Counted from the stretch's first letter, positions 9,041-16,601 are shown. The stretch: 64,000 bases of DNA from Pontiellaceae bacterium B1224 (GCA_029432815.1 JAROBA010000008.1:62001-126000); one strand, 5' to 3'. The notes: generated from the letters alone by a model not told the origin. Made by a program: numbers and translations.

Positions 9041-9058
9041 GCAAACCATAGGGTTTGC
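9041..9058 (-). terminator. Weak hairpin between acyltransferase gene and mgtE
   Basis: Seven-base arms GCAAACC and GGTTTGC around a 4-base loop lie between the acyltransferase stop and the mgtE start. On the minus strand the stem is followed only by CGATATTTTAACG, so it is a weak terminator or mgtE leader hairpin at best. Confidence 0.4.
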
Positions 9059-9076
9059 GCCGTAGCAGTCCAAGCT

Positions 9077-10033
9077 TTATTCATAGTCAGGATAGTTGGC
9101 AGGATAGGCCTTCCCTGGTTTGCGTTGCCAATGCTTATAGGACCAGAGCCAGAATTCGGGATACTCTAAAATATATTTAGATATAATGTCCTGAATTCGG
9201 CAGGTCAGATCGAATATAATGGCATTCATATCGGCTTCCTTGTCGTAGGAGGGCGGGATGATATGGTCAGGGATGATAATGCGATATTTTCCGTTTTTTT
9301 GAGGAATACAGAATCCGAACATAATTTCTGTTCCAGTACGATAGGCCAGTGCTGCCGGAGCCGGTGAGACCGGCATGGGAAGTCCTAGAAAGTCCACCAC
9401 AATTCCTCCGTCAGCTTCTGCCGTATTCTGGTCCAGCACAAACGCCGTCTTGCCTTTTTTCCGAAGTCTGGAAATCAGGGACTTCAGGGCCCCCTTTTGG
9501 GGTATGATGGTTTGGCCCGTCTGTTCGCGCTGCTCGATCAAAAGCCGATCAACGGTTTTATTTTTCAATGTCGCAGCAATACTCGCCAGATCTGCACCAC
9601 GGGCCGCAGCGGCCTGACCGATGATTTCCCAGCTGCCAAAGTGAGCGGTAATACAGATGATCGCTTTATCTTCAAAGAAGGATTCCGTGAGCGGCATGTC
9701 TTCGAAATACACATACGTATCCAATCGTTTCTTTGCATCTTTTGTGAACCAGAAGACATCGAGCATGGTTTGGGCAAAGGTGCCGAAAGACGCAGCTAGA
9801 ATATCCCGCTTCTCCCGGTCGGTTTTCGAATCGCCGAAGATGGCGTCCAGATTTTTCAGGCCGACTTTCCGTTCGCGAAACGGAAATTTGACGGCGACTT
9901 TTCCGACAAATCGAGCCAATCCGATGAGGGCAGAGCGCGAGAGATGAGGAATTGTCCATTTCAGCAGGATATAACTGCCCGTCTCAAAAGGGCGTCGAAT
10001 GGCTCGTCTTGTTGTATTCCAGCGTATACCCAT
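9077..10033 (-). CDS. LpxL/HtrB-family lipid A acyltransferase
   Basis: A 318-residue lysophospholipid acyltransferase of the LpxL/LpxM (HtrB) family, which adds secondary acyl chains to lipid A at the inner membrane. Seen: CITAHFGSWEIIGQ (catalytic H-x4-E), the Lys/Arg-rich strands around residue 180, and DQNTAEADGGIVVDFLGLPMPVSPAPAAL, the typical second block. I chose the ATG at 10031-10033 because it gives the usual short N-terminus before the membrane helix and follows GGGGAAACT; the frame stays open to 10069. It is divergent from the cyclophilin gene and implies a lipid A-bearing outer membrane. Confidence 0.85.
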   Translation of the reverse strand: MGIRWNTTRRAIRRPFETGSYILLKWTIPHLSRSALIGLARFVGKVAVKFPFRERKVGLKNLDAIFGDSKTDREKRDILAASFGTFAQTMLDVFWFTKDAKKRLDTYVYFEDMPLTESFFEDKAIICITAHFGSWEIIGQAAAARGADLASIAATLKNKTVDRLLIEQREQTGQTIIPQKGALKSLISRLRKKGKTAFVLDQNTAEADGGIVVDFLGLPMPVSPAPAALAYRTGTEIMFGFCIPQKNGKYRIIIPDHIIPPSYDKEADMNAIIFDLTCRIQDIISKYILEYPEFWLWSYKHWQRKPGKAYPANYPDYE

Positions 10034-10124
10034 AGTTTCCCCAAAAATGAACACAAACATTATCGACAACCTGAGGGAAGACCAATATTTTTCGTAAATA
10101 TGTGAGTTAAAAAGGAGACACTAT

Positions 10125-10922
10125 ATGAAGCGTTTTGCACTGATGGCTGTTCTGGCCGGTTTAATGTTCGGATGTCAGACCGCCACAAAGGTGCCGGTCG
10201 ATGAAAAAGCATCAAAGCCGGAGCAAGTTCAGGCGAGCCCGGCTGAAAAGGCGCCGGCTGAAAAGATACCTGTAGAAAAGACACCGGTAGAAAAGGCACC
10301 TGTCGAAGAAGCCAAAGCAATTGAAACTCCGGCTGTGAAGGAAGCCAAAGTTGTTGAAAATGTAAAACCGGTGGAAGCAGCACTGGTTGTCGCCCCCGTA
10401 GAAAAACCTAAAGCAGTAGAAAGGAATACCGTCATGATTCTAATGAAAACGTCCAAAGGGGACATCAAGCTCGAACTCAATGCCGAAGCCGCACCGAAAA
10501 CCGTTGCCAACTTTCTGGCCTATGCGAACTCCGGTCACTACAACGGAACCATCTTCCATCGCGTCATGGACGGATTCATGGTTCAGGGCGGTGGGTTCGA
10601 TGAAAATATGAACCAGAAAAACGCGCCGAACACCGTTGAAAACGAAGCAAAGAACGGTCTCAAAAATGAGGTCGGAACCATTGCCATGGCCCGTACGCCC
10701 GCGCCGCACAGTGCCAGCGCTCAGTTCTTTATTAACGTCGGCGATAACGCCTTTCTGAACTATCCGGGGCAGGACGGATGGGGCTACTGCGTTTTTGGAA
10801 AAGTGGTTGATGGAATGGATGTGGTTAATGAGATTAAAGCGGTGCCGACTGGCAACGCCGGCGGTCATCAGAATGTGCCGAAAGATCCCGTTACCATCAT
10901 CGAGGTCACTGAAATCGACTAA
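10125..10922 (+). CDS. Lipoprotein-type cyclophilin peptidyl-prolyl isomerase with repeat linker
   Basis: Residues 1-17 are a lipoprotein-like signal (MKRFALMAVLAGLMFGC), residues 20-100 an extended linker with near-tandem EKxPxEK pentads, and 104-265 a complete cyclophilin domain (TSKGDIKLELNAEAAPKTV, FHRVMDGFMVQGGG, ASAQFFINVGDN). It catalyses cis-trans isomerisation of prolyl bonds, here presumably in the periplasm. AAAGGAGACACTAT precedes the ATG. The cyclophilin domain begins exactly at an internal ATG (10434) that has its own AAAGGA about 9 bases upstream, so a second cytoplasmic form is possible. A hairpin terminator follows the gene. Confidence 0.9.
   Translation: MKRFALMAVLAGLMFGCQTATKVPVDEKASKPEQVQASPAEKAPAEKIPVEKTPVEKAPVEEAKAIETPAVKEAKVVENVKPVEAALVVAPVEKPKAVERNTVMILMKTSKGDIKLELNAEAAPKTVANFLAYANSGHYNGTIFHRVMDGFMVQGGGFDENMNQKNAPNTVENEAKNGLKNEVGTIAMARTPAPHSASAQFFINVGDNAFLNYPGQDGWGYCVFGKVVDGMDVVNEIKAVPTGNAGGHQNVPKDPVTIIEVTEID
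10246..10310 (+). repeat. 15-bp coding tandem repeat in the cyclophilin linker
   Basis: About four imperfect 15-base units, each beginning GAAAAG, encode the pentads EK-A/I/T-P-A/V. Their number is likely to vary between strains, changing the reach of the cyclophilin from the membrane. Confidence 0.7.
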
Positions 10923-10926
10923 ACGT

Positions 10927-10941
10927 TTCCAACCATTGGAA
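10927..10941. repeat. Dispersed palindrome, exact copy (centre CCA)
   Basis: TTCCAA-CCA-TTGGAA, intergenic, 5 bases after the cyclophilin stop codon and 18 bases before a second copy. Confidence 0.95.
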
Positions 10942-10950
10942 AACGATCTG

Positions 10951-10989
10951 TGCCGGAACTTCCAATAGTTGGAAGATTCCGGCATTTTT
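10951..10989 (+). terminator. Rho-independent terminator built on the dispersed palindrome
   Basis: TGCCGGAA (10951-10958) pairs with TTCCGGCA (10977-10984). Inside it, CTTCCAA pairs with TTGGAAG around a 3-base TAG loop with a single bulged A, and TTTTT follows at 10985. The inner half is itself an exact copy of the dispersed palindrome. It terminates the cyclophilin transcript 6 bases before the next start codon. Confidence 0.88.
10960..10974. repeat. Dispersed palindrome, exact copy (centre TAG)
   Basis: TTCCAA-TAG-TTGGAA, intergenic, forming the apical stem of the cyclophilin terminator. It is the only exact copy whose central base is not G or C. Confidence 0.95.
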
Positions 10990-10995
10990 ATAGGT

Positions 10996-11469
10996 ATGAA
11001 CGCTGAGCAGAAAAATCTGATTGAGGGAATTCATTCCAGTGGTTGGAAATCCGTCTGGGTGGTTACCGGCGGGGGCATCACAGCTGTTCAACGCATCCTG
11101 TCGCATCCTGGGGCCTCGCGCTTCGTGCTCGATGTTCGAATTCCCTATAGCCGGGAGGCGCTTGCTGAATTCTTAGGAGAAAACCCCGCGTTTGCCTGCT
11201 CAGAAGAAACGGCCCGAAAAATGGCTCAGGCAGCCTTCAATCACGCCTCAAACGTCACGTCTCACGCACTAGGCATTGCCTGCACAGCAGTGCTTCAAAC
11301 GAATAGTGAGCAAAACCAGACGCATCGCGCCTTCATCTGCATCCAATCGCTGAAAAAAACAGTCTGTGAGCGGGTCGATCTTGGGCCGGATGAACGTGGA
11401 AAACAGGATGCCTGCCTCAGCGTAGCCCTGCTTTCTATACTTTCAAAATTCGGGAGTTCTACCGTTTAA
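10996..11469 (+). CDS. Divergent CinA C-terminal-like protein
   Basis: A 157-residue protein that I assign by pattern to the CinA-C (NMN amidohydrolase) fold: VVTGGGITAVQRILSHPGASRFVLDVRIPYSREAL parallels the CinA block AES-TGG...PGSS..F.GGVVAYS, followed by ACSEETARKMAQAAFNHA and ALGIACTAVLQTN. The glutamate-serine of the canonical AESCTGG is absent (VVTGGG), so activity may differ; similar proteins occur fused to nucleotidyltransferases in eukaryotes. ATG 10996 lies only 6 bases after the T-run of the preceding terminator and has no strong ribosome site. It converges on a second CinA-C gene with a 4-bp stop-to-stop overlap. Confidence 0.7.
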   Translation: MNAEQKNLIEGIHSSGWKSVWVVTGGGITAVQRILSHPGASRFVLDVRIPYSREALAEFLGENPAFACSEETARKMAQAAFNHASNVTSHALGIACTAVLQTNSEQNQTHRAFICIQSLKKTVCERVDLGPDERGKQDACLSVALLSILSKFGSSTV

Positions 11470-11930
11470 TTGCTTCGAAGAAGCTCTTTGAATTTGTCCA
11501 GAGCAACCTTTGCCGTCTGTTTCTGTGCAGCAACCCGATCGCCGGAGAGCTCTACCCGTTCGCTATGGCTTATAGTTCCTGCCGCATTCGCAATGGAGAA
11601 AAATGCGTAGGGCTTATTTTCTTCGTTCTCCGCATAACCGCAGGTGGCAATGGCATAGTCGGAATCGAAGAGCTTCAAGGCGCCCCGTGCCATTTGTCGG
11701 GCAATCTCGATATCGATGCAGTCGGTTTGTTCGGCAAGCGTTTCATCCACTCCCAGCAGTTTAACTTTTACCGGGAGTTGGTAGGCCGTGACGCCGCCTT
11801 TGAATACATCGGAAGCTCCTGAGATGGATGCCAGCTCCATTTGAAGATGACCCGCCGTAATGCTTTCCGCCGTTGCGACGGTTTTTCCTGCGGATCTCAG
11901 CAGGTTTAGGATTTCAACGACGGAGTTCAT
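11466..11930 (-). CDS. CinA-family protein (stand-alone nicotinamide-nucleotide amidohydrolase type)
   Basis: A 154-residue stand-alone CinA-C domain, related to PncC, which deamidates NMN in pyridine-nucleotide salvage. Seen: TVATAESITAGHLQMELASISGASDVFKGGVTAYQLPVKVKLLGV (family AESxTGG and GGVxAYS), IARQMARGALKLFDSDYAIATCGYAE and KPYAFFSIANA. The usual TGIAGP is TCGYAE here, so the active-site loop is diverged. I chose ATG 11928-11930; a TTG at 11945 would add five residues. It sits beyond the leuB terminator and converges on the other CinA-like gene. Confidence 0.8.
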   Translation of the reverse strand: MNSVVEILNLLRSAGKTVATAESITAGHLQMELASISGASDVFKGGVTAYQLPVKVKLLGVDETLAEQTDCIDIEIARQMARGALKLFDSDYAIATCGYAENEENKPYAFFSIANAAGTISHSERVELSGDRVAAQKQTAKVALDKFKELLRSN

Positions 11931-11945
11931 GTTCTCTGTATACAA

Positions 11946-11982
11946 AAAAGCACAAAGCCCGGCGAGCGGTCTTTGTGCTTTT
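11946..11982 (-). terminator. Terminator after leuB
   Basis: Twelve-base arms AAAAGCACAAAG and CTTTGTGCTTTT flank a 13-base GC-rich loop. On the minus strand the stem runs into TTTTTT. It lies 17 bases after the leuB stop and overlaps the 5' leader of the CinA-like gene. Confidence 0.85.
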
Positions 11983-11999
11983 GAACTTCAGCCTATCGG

Positions 12000-13085
12000 C
12001 TACATGGCCGCAAGCGTCGCGGCTTTAACAAGGTCGCCGAGCTCGGTGGTGGAGGCGAGGGTGTTGCCTTCACGCCACAGGTCGCCGGAGCGGTAGCCAT
12101 CGTCGAGTACCTTTTTAACGCCGGCGCGGATGGCGTTTGCCGCTGCATCTTCACCAAGGGTGTCGAGCATCATGCCGGCCGAGAGGATCATCGCGAACGG
12201 ATTGGCTTTGCCCTGTCCTGCAATATCCGGTGCGGAGCCATGAACCGGTTCGAAGATTCCTACCGGACCGCCGACAGAAGCGGACGGCAGCAGACCAAGC
12301 GAGCCGCCGAGAGTGGCGGAAGTGTCGGAAAGAATGTCGCCGAAAATGTTTCCGGTTAGAATCACATCGAACTGACGCGGGTTGATGACCATCTGCATGG
12401 CGGCGTTGTCGATGTAAAGATGATCAAGTTCAACATCGCTGTATTCAGCCTGATGCAGTTCAATCACGGTGTCTCTCCAAAGTCTGGAAACTTCGAGTAC
12501 ATTGGCTTTGTCAACGCTCGTCACTTTGTTCCGGCGTTTGCGGGCCCATTCGAAGGCCACACGGGCAACACGTTTGATTTCGCCCACGGAATACACCATC
12601 GTGTTCCACGCTTTTTTGTCGTCGCCTTCGCCATCTTCGCCGACCGGTTGGCCGAAGTAGATGCCGCCGGTCAGTTCGCGCACAGTGAAGAGGTCGAGGC
12701 CGGCTACCGTTTCCGGACGAAGCGGGGAGTTTTCTGCCAGCGATTCGGGAACCGTTACCGGGCGGAGATTGGCGAATGCGCCAAGCTCTTTACGAATTTT
12801 AAGCAGTCCGCTTTCCGGGCGCATCGCACCGGTCAGGGCATCCCATTTCGGGCCGCCAACCGCACCGAGCAGGACGGCATCGGATGCTTTGCAGGTTTCA
12901 ACCACGGAATCGGGCATTGGGTCGTTGTGCGCATCAATCGCGGCGCCGCCGGCATTGCACGTGGTGTATTTCAGTTCGAATCCGGCTTTTTCAGCAACGG
13001 CGTCGAGCACTTTTACAGACTCTGTGATCACTTCCGGGCCGATGCCATCGCCGGGAAGCAGGGTGATATTATACGATTTGGACAT
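12000..13085 (-). CDS. leuB: 3-isopropylmalate dehydrogenase
   Basis: LeuB (361 residues) oxidatively decarboxylates 3-isopropylmalate to 2-ketoisocaproate in leucine synthesis. Seen: ITLLPGDGIGPEV at the start, AVLLGAVGGPKWD, LLKIRKELGAFANLRPV, VRELTGGIYFGQP, the lysine strand VTSVDKANVLEVSRLWRDTV, YIDNAAMQMVINPRQFDVILTGNIFGDILSD, and EPVHGSAPDIAGQGKANP at the cofactor site. ATG follows AAAGGAAACATT. leuA, leuC and leuD are not in the window. The gene sits directly behind a strong terminator, so its expression probably depends on read-through or an unseen promoter. Confidence 0.95.
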   Translation of the reverse strand: MSKSYNITLLPGDGIGPEVITESVKVLDAVAEKAGFELKYTTCNAGGAAIDAHNDPMPDSVVETCKASDAVLLGAVGGPKWDALTGAMRPESGLLKIRKELGAFANLRPVTVPESLAENSPLRPETVAGLDLFTVRELTGGIYFGQPVGEDGEGDDKKAWNTMVYSVGEIKRVARVAFEWARKRRNKVTSVDKANVLEVSRLWRDTVIELHQAEYSDVELDHLYIDNAAMQMVINPRQFDVILTGNIFGDILSDTSATLGGSLGLLPSASVGGPVGIFEPVHGSAPDIAGQGKANPFAMILSAGMMLDTLGEDAAANAIRAGVKKVLDDGYRSGDLWREGNTLASTTELGDLVKAATLAAM

Positions 13086-13101
13086 AATGTTTCCTTTGTT
13101 T

Positions 13102-13163
13102 AAAAAATGAGCGCGGATTTTACTAGGGTGCAGAAATAATGCAAACCCTGAATCCCGCGCTCA
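13102..13163 (-). terminator. Terminator hairpin directly upstream of leuB
   Basis: Arms GAGCGCG and CGCGCTC, extended by GATT/AATC with an inner AGGGT/ACCCT pairing, form a long stem. On the minus strand TTTTTT follows and then the leuB ribosome site AAAGGAAAC only a few bases on. It ends the upstream transcript and could act as an attenuator for leuB. An exact dispersed palindrome abuts it at 13164. Confidence 0.75.
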
Positions 13164-13178
13164 TTCCAAACATTGGAA
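13164..13178. repeat. Dispersed palindrome, exact copy (centre ACA)
   Basis: TTCCAA-ACA-TTGGAA, intergenic, 6 bases after the stop of the RGG-tailed protein gene and abutting the leuB-leader terminator. Confidence 0.95.
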
Positions 13179-13184
13179 AACCGA

Positions 13185-13988
13185 TTAGCGTCCTCCGCCA
13201 CCCCCACGATTGCCACCACCTCGGTTGCCGCCGCCGCGCGGCATCTGGATCGTTGTGGCCTCGATGATATTCTCAACGTGTTCTGCAAAGGCAGCGGAAT
13301 CATCGCCCGTATAGCCGATATCTGAAGCAAGTTGCTTGAACATAACTTCCCGTTCCTGATCCATCAAAGGACGGGCATCATTAATGGTTGTGAACATTTC
13401 ACGCATAGCTTCCCGGTCGGGTGCGGCTTCAGGATCCTGGAAGGCATCCGTCAGTTCCCAGACCCGAGCCATTTTCGATACCAACAGTTCGTGATTGGCT
13501 AATTCTTCCGCAGTCATTTGAGAGGTGTCGAGATCCATGAAGGTAGCGGTTCGTTCCGCCAGATTATAGCGCATCTCATTCTGGCGTTCCTCGCGCTTCT
13601 GAATCATTTCAGCATAGCCCTCCGGATCTTCCTCCTGCATCCGGGCAATTCGGTCTTCCCAGCTTTCGCGGTTATCCCGGTTCCCTCGCTCGCGAGGGGT
13701 ACGGTTTGTGTTGGACTGGAGGTCCTCAAGCATCGCATTCTTTTGTGCCAGCATCGATTTCAATGCGGTGAGCTCGTTTGTTTCTCCGGAGGACGTCAGA
13801 TAGACAATTTCCGGTTCCGCAGATGCATCGGGAATCGAGGCCTCCATTCGGACAATCTGTTCCTGCAACGCCAGAATTTCAGCTTTTGCAGCTTTGTTTT
13901 TGGAAGAAATCGATGTGGCCGAAACCAGACTGACCAGTGCAATCAGTGCGCTTGCCGATACAACAATTAGTGATGTGTTTTTATTCAT
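13185..13988 (-). CDS. Exported coiled-coil protein with RGG tail, function unknown
   Basis: I do not recognise the family. The 267 residues comprise an N-terminal signal or anchor helix (5-26), a coiled coil (about 30-95, LALQEQIVRMEA...LTALKSMLAQKNAMLEDL), a charged helical middle rich in Arg, Glu and Met, and a C-terminal glycine/arginine tail RGGGNRGGGNRGGGGGR. The helical middle faintly resembles Spy/CpxP-type periplasmic chaperones (MTAEELANHELL), but I would not name it so. AAGGAGCCCAAT precedes the ATG. It lies 39 bp after fetB. Confidence 0.75.
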   Translation of the reverse strand: MNKNTSLIVVSASALIALVSLVSATSISSKNKAAKAEILALQEQIVRMEASIPDASAEPEIVYLTSSGETNELTALKSMLAQKNAMLEDLQSNTNRTPRERGNRDNRESWEDRIARMQEEDPEGYAEMIQKREERQNEMRYNLAERTATFMDLDTSQMTAEELANHELLVSKMARVWELTDAFQDPEAAPDREAMREMFTTINDARPLMDQEREVMFKQLASDIGYTGDDSAAFAEHVENIIEATTIQMPRGGGNRGGGNRGGGGGR

Positions 13989-14027
13989 ATTGGGCTCCTT
14001 GGCGATAATAACGATTCGTTGGAATTT

Positions 14028-14825
14028 TTATTGCCGAAATTTTAGATTATTGAAAATATCCGGTTTTATGCGCTGATATTCATCAAAGGCCTTCGGTATG
14101 CTGAGCAGAATATTCACTGTGGCTGCAATGACCATGGCGGTGAAAATGCAGAGCATGATGCCGATCTGATATTTGATGGACTCCATCGGCATGGCTCCAC
14201 CGAGAATCTGACCGGTCATCATGCCGGGCAGGGAAACAATACCCATGGTGGCCATGGTGGCAAGGGAAGGATTGATGCAGGATTTCAGCGCGGTCCGTAG
14301 ATAGGGCCGCACGGCCTCGTTCAGCGTGGCCCCCAACATGAGATAGGTCATGAATTCCCGTTCGTTATTCCGGATGGCACTGTAAAAGCGTTCCAGACTC
14401 AGGACATTGCTGCGCTGGCAGTTGCCGAGAATCATTCCAATGATTGGAACCATGTATCGCGCGTCATAAAACGGTTCCGGACGAATGGCCACCAGAATAA
14501 ACCAGCCACTCACAATCAGCGTGCTGACTGCAATCCCGAACAGGGTACGCCAGAAAAAAAGCTTTCGTTTTAATCCGGATTTCTCCAGCACGCTAAGGTT
14601 GGCCGCCACCATCATAATGATGACCCACGCCAGATTCACGAATCCGTTGTTTAGCTGAAATACATACTTTAAGTAGAGCCCGACCAATACCAGTTGTATG
14701 GACATCCGGATGGCGGAGAGGACCGTTTCTTTGACGAGCCCAAGTTGAAGCCAGATAAAGATGCCGATCGGGATCAGCAGCAAGGCATACATCGAAAATG
14801 TGGAGAGCGTGCTCATTTCAACCAT
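14028..14825 (-). CDS. fetB: FetB-type ABC transporter permease (UPF0014)
   Basis: A 265-residue permease with about seven membrane helices. Seen: IRMSIQLVLVGLYLKYVF near the N-terminus, VPIIGMILGNCQRSNVLSLERFYSAI in the family's signature region, and ATLNEAVRPYLRTALKSCINPSLATMATMGIVSLPGMMTGQILGGA. In E. coli FetAB contributes to iron export under oxidative stress. Its start overlaps the fetA stop by one base (TAATG). An exact dispersed palindrome encodes VPIIG here, one of the few copies in a strongly conserved protein segment. Confidence 0.85.
   Translation of the reverse strand: MVEMSTLSTFSMYALLLIPIGIFIWLQLGLVKETVLSAIRMSIQLVLVGLYLKYVFQLNNGFVNLAWVIIMMVAANLSVLEKSGLKRKLFFWRTLFGIAVSTLIVSGWFILVAIRPEPFYDARYMVPIIGMILGNCQRSNVLSLERFYSAIRNNEREFMTYLMLGATLNEAVRPYLRTALKSCINPSLATMATMGIVSLPGMMTGQILGGAMPMESIKYQIGIMLCIFTAMVIAATVNILLSIPKAFDEYQRIKPDIFNNLKFRQ
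14435..14449. repeat. Dispersed palindrome, exact copy (centre TGA)
   Basis: TTCCAA-TGA-TTGGAA in fetB, encoding VPIIG within a conserved membrane segment. Confidence 0.95.
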
Positions 14826-15466
14826 TAAATGTCCACCTCCACCAAACGGTGTTCTTCAATGTCAATAATGCGTGTGCCGGCCTCGATCCATTCGGGATCG
14901 TGCGATACCGAAAGCAACGTGATTTCGGGGCGGAAGAGGGCGGTCATCACAGCCTGTTTACTTTCCGGGTCGAGCGCGGAGGTAATCTCGTCGGCAATAA
15001 AAACAGTTTTATTAAGCAGCAACGCCCGTGCAATGGCAATGCGCTGTTTTTCACCGCCGGATATTCGCTTGGCCTGTTTTTCTAAAATGGACGGTTCCAA
15101 ATGAAGCTGTTCCATGGTTTGGAAAACAAGCTCTTCGGCAGGCAGCGAACGTTGGTGCGCCTTAAAAGTGAACGGCAGCAGCAACGCCTCCCGCACACGA
15201 TCTGCTCCCAGTACCGGTTCCTGACCAATAAAGGCGAGCCGGCTGCGGATTTTGGCAACGGTCTGTGGAGTTAAAGTGAGATCACCCACTCGGACGGAAC
15301 CTTCTGCCAATGGAAAAGCGCCGACCACGCATTTGAGCAATGAACTTTTGCCGCTGCCGGATGGCCCGCGGATAACCAGCTTATCGCCAGGCTTGACCTG
15401 AAGGCAGACCTGATCCAGCAGGGTCTGCTGATGCACTTTTAATGTGATGTCTTTAAATTTTATCAT
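14825..15466 (-). CDS. fetA: FetA-type ABC transporter ATP-binding protein
   Basis: A 213-residue ABC ATPase partner of FetB. Seen: Walker A GPSGSGKSSLLK (about residues 34-45), Q-loop FIGQEPVL, signature RISGGEKQRIAIARALL, Walker B VFIADEITSALDP and the switch His in LLSVSHDPEW. The length matches YbbL/FetA. It is upstream of fetB in a two-gene unit that probably includes the RGG-tailed protein downstream. Confidence 0.87.
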   Translation of the reverse strand: MIKFKDITLKVHQQTLLDQVCLQVKPGDKLVIRGPSGSGKSSLLKCVVGAFPLAEGSVRVGDLTLTPQTVAKIRSRLAFIGQEPVLGADRVREALLLPFTFKAHQRSLPAEELVFQTMEQLHLEPSILEKQAKRISGGEKQRIAIARALLLNKTVFIADEITSALDPESKQAVMTALFRPEITLLSVSHDPEWIEAGTRIIDIEEHRLVEVDI

Positions 15467-15479
15467 ACGGAAGTCTGTT

Positions 15480-15552
15480 TAACCGCGAAGGAACACAAGG
15501 ATCGCAAAGATAATGATCCTGCATTTTTGCGTTCTGTGCGTTCTTTCGTGGT
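15480..15552. repeat. Imperfect inverted repeat between transporter genes
   Basis: A 31-base arm beginning TAACCGCGAAGGAACAC recurs inverted (TAACCACGAAAGAACGC) about 12 bases later, with roughly 24 of 31 positions matching. The arm is built from 9-10-base units of the kind ACCGCGAAG/GAACACAAG/GATCGCAAAG. It fills most of the 98-bp gap and looks like a small non-coding mobile or REP-like element; it could also end the upstream transcript. Confidence 0.7.
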
Positions 15553-15564
15553 TAGTTTCAATTC

Positions 15565-16497
15565 TTAGAGTCCAAGGGCGATGATGATCGGCAGGGTGAT
15601 GGCGGAGAGCAGGGTGCTTAGGGCAACAATGCGACCGGCCAGTGGGCCGTCGTTGCCCATGACTTCTGCCATGACATACGACATGCCGGCGGCGGGGCAG
15701 GCGAGGTAGAAAATGGCGATCATCGATTCGGTCTGATCGAGCTGGAAGAGCCCGATAATCAAGAAGCCGATGGCCGGGGTGATGACCACTTTGATCAGCG
15801 ATGCAATCAACGTTGGCGATGCCGAACCCCGCAGCTTTTCAAATTCAAGGCCTCCCCCGATGCTCACCAGAATCAGGGCCAATGCGGCACTTCCCAGTGC
15901 TTCGAGCGGACGGTAGATGAATAGGGGAAGTTGAATGCCGGCAACGTTGAGCGCAATGCCGACAACGCAGGACATAATCAATGGATTTTTTATCAGTTGG
16001 ATGAAAAAGGCAGCAATCGAGGTACCTGCGCCGTTATGTTTTCTCCCATAATGGGTGAGCACGATAACCCCGAGAATATTGAAGGTGATTACGACCGGAG
16101 CCAGAATGACGGTGGCGAGCATTTCAGTCCGGGGATCGAGCGCGCCCAGTGTGTAGACAATTACGGGTAGGCCGATAAATGCGCCATTGCCGCGGAAAGA
16201 GCCTTGGATAAATGAGCCGGTCGATGGCGCCGAAAGCTTCAGCATCCGCGCAATAACCCAGGCAACGATCAGGCTCAGTATGGTACCCACCGCAAACATC
16301 AGTACAATCTGCGAGATCGTCGCCATTTCCAGTTCGGCAACACTGATGCGACTGATCAATAACGAAGGCAGGGCAAACCAGAAGACGAACTTATTGAGGC
16401 CCTTGAAAAACATCTCCGGCATAAAATCCGTCACCCTCAGTATTTTACCAAGGGCGATCAGCAGGAAAATCGGAGCTATGCTATTGAGAATAAACAT
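15565..16497 (-). CDS. AEC family transporter
   Basis: A 310-residue auxin-efflux-carrier (AEC) family membrane protein with about ten helices in two halves: IAPIFLLIALGKILRVTDFMP at the start, FRGNGAFIGLPVIVYTLG in the middle (family F-x-N-x-x-x-x-G-x-P), and ACPAAGMSYVMAEVMGND near the C-terminus. Characterised bacterial members transport malonate, malate or similar carboxylates; the substrate here is open. The ATG has a close GAGGC upstream. Confidence 0.82.
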   Translation of the reverse strand: MFILNSIAPIFLLIALGKILRVTDFMPEMFFKGLNKFVFWFALPSLLISRISVAELEMATISQIVLMFAVGTILSLIVAWVIARMLKLSAPSTGSFIQGSFRGNGAFIGLPVIVYTLGALDPRTEMLATVILAPVVITFNILGVIVLTHYGRKHNGAGTSIAAFFIQLIKNPLIMSCVVGIALNVAGIQLPLFIYRPLEALGSAALALILVSIGGGLEFEKLRGSASPTLIASLIKVVITPAIGFLIIGLFQLDQTESMIAIFYLACPAAGMSYVMAEVMGNDGPLAGRIVALSTLLSAITLPIIIALGL

Positions 16498-16570
16498 GCC
16501 TCAAGAGTAGTGATTCAAATTCTACGATGCAAGTAGGCGGTAGCCTGCTTTCCACAAGGAACCCGAAATC

Positions 16571-16601
16571 AATTTTCTTATGTGTTTCTATGTAAGAAAT
16601 T
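16571..16601. promoter_or_regulatory. Inverted repeat upstream of the giant beta-helix gene
   Basis: TTTCTTA (16574-16580) and TAAGAAA (16593-16599) flank a 12-base spacer in the 246-bp gap before the beta-helix gene. The rest of the gap is TG- and AT-rich with a long T/A stretch around 16648-16668. It is a plausible operator; no promoter could be fixed with confidence. Confidence 0.4.
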
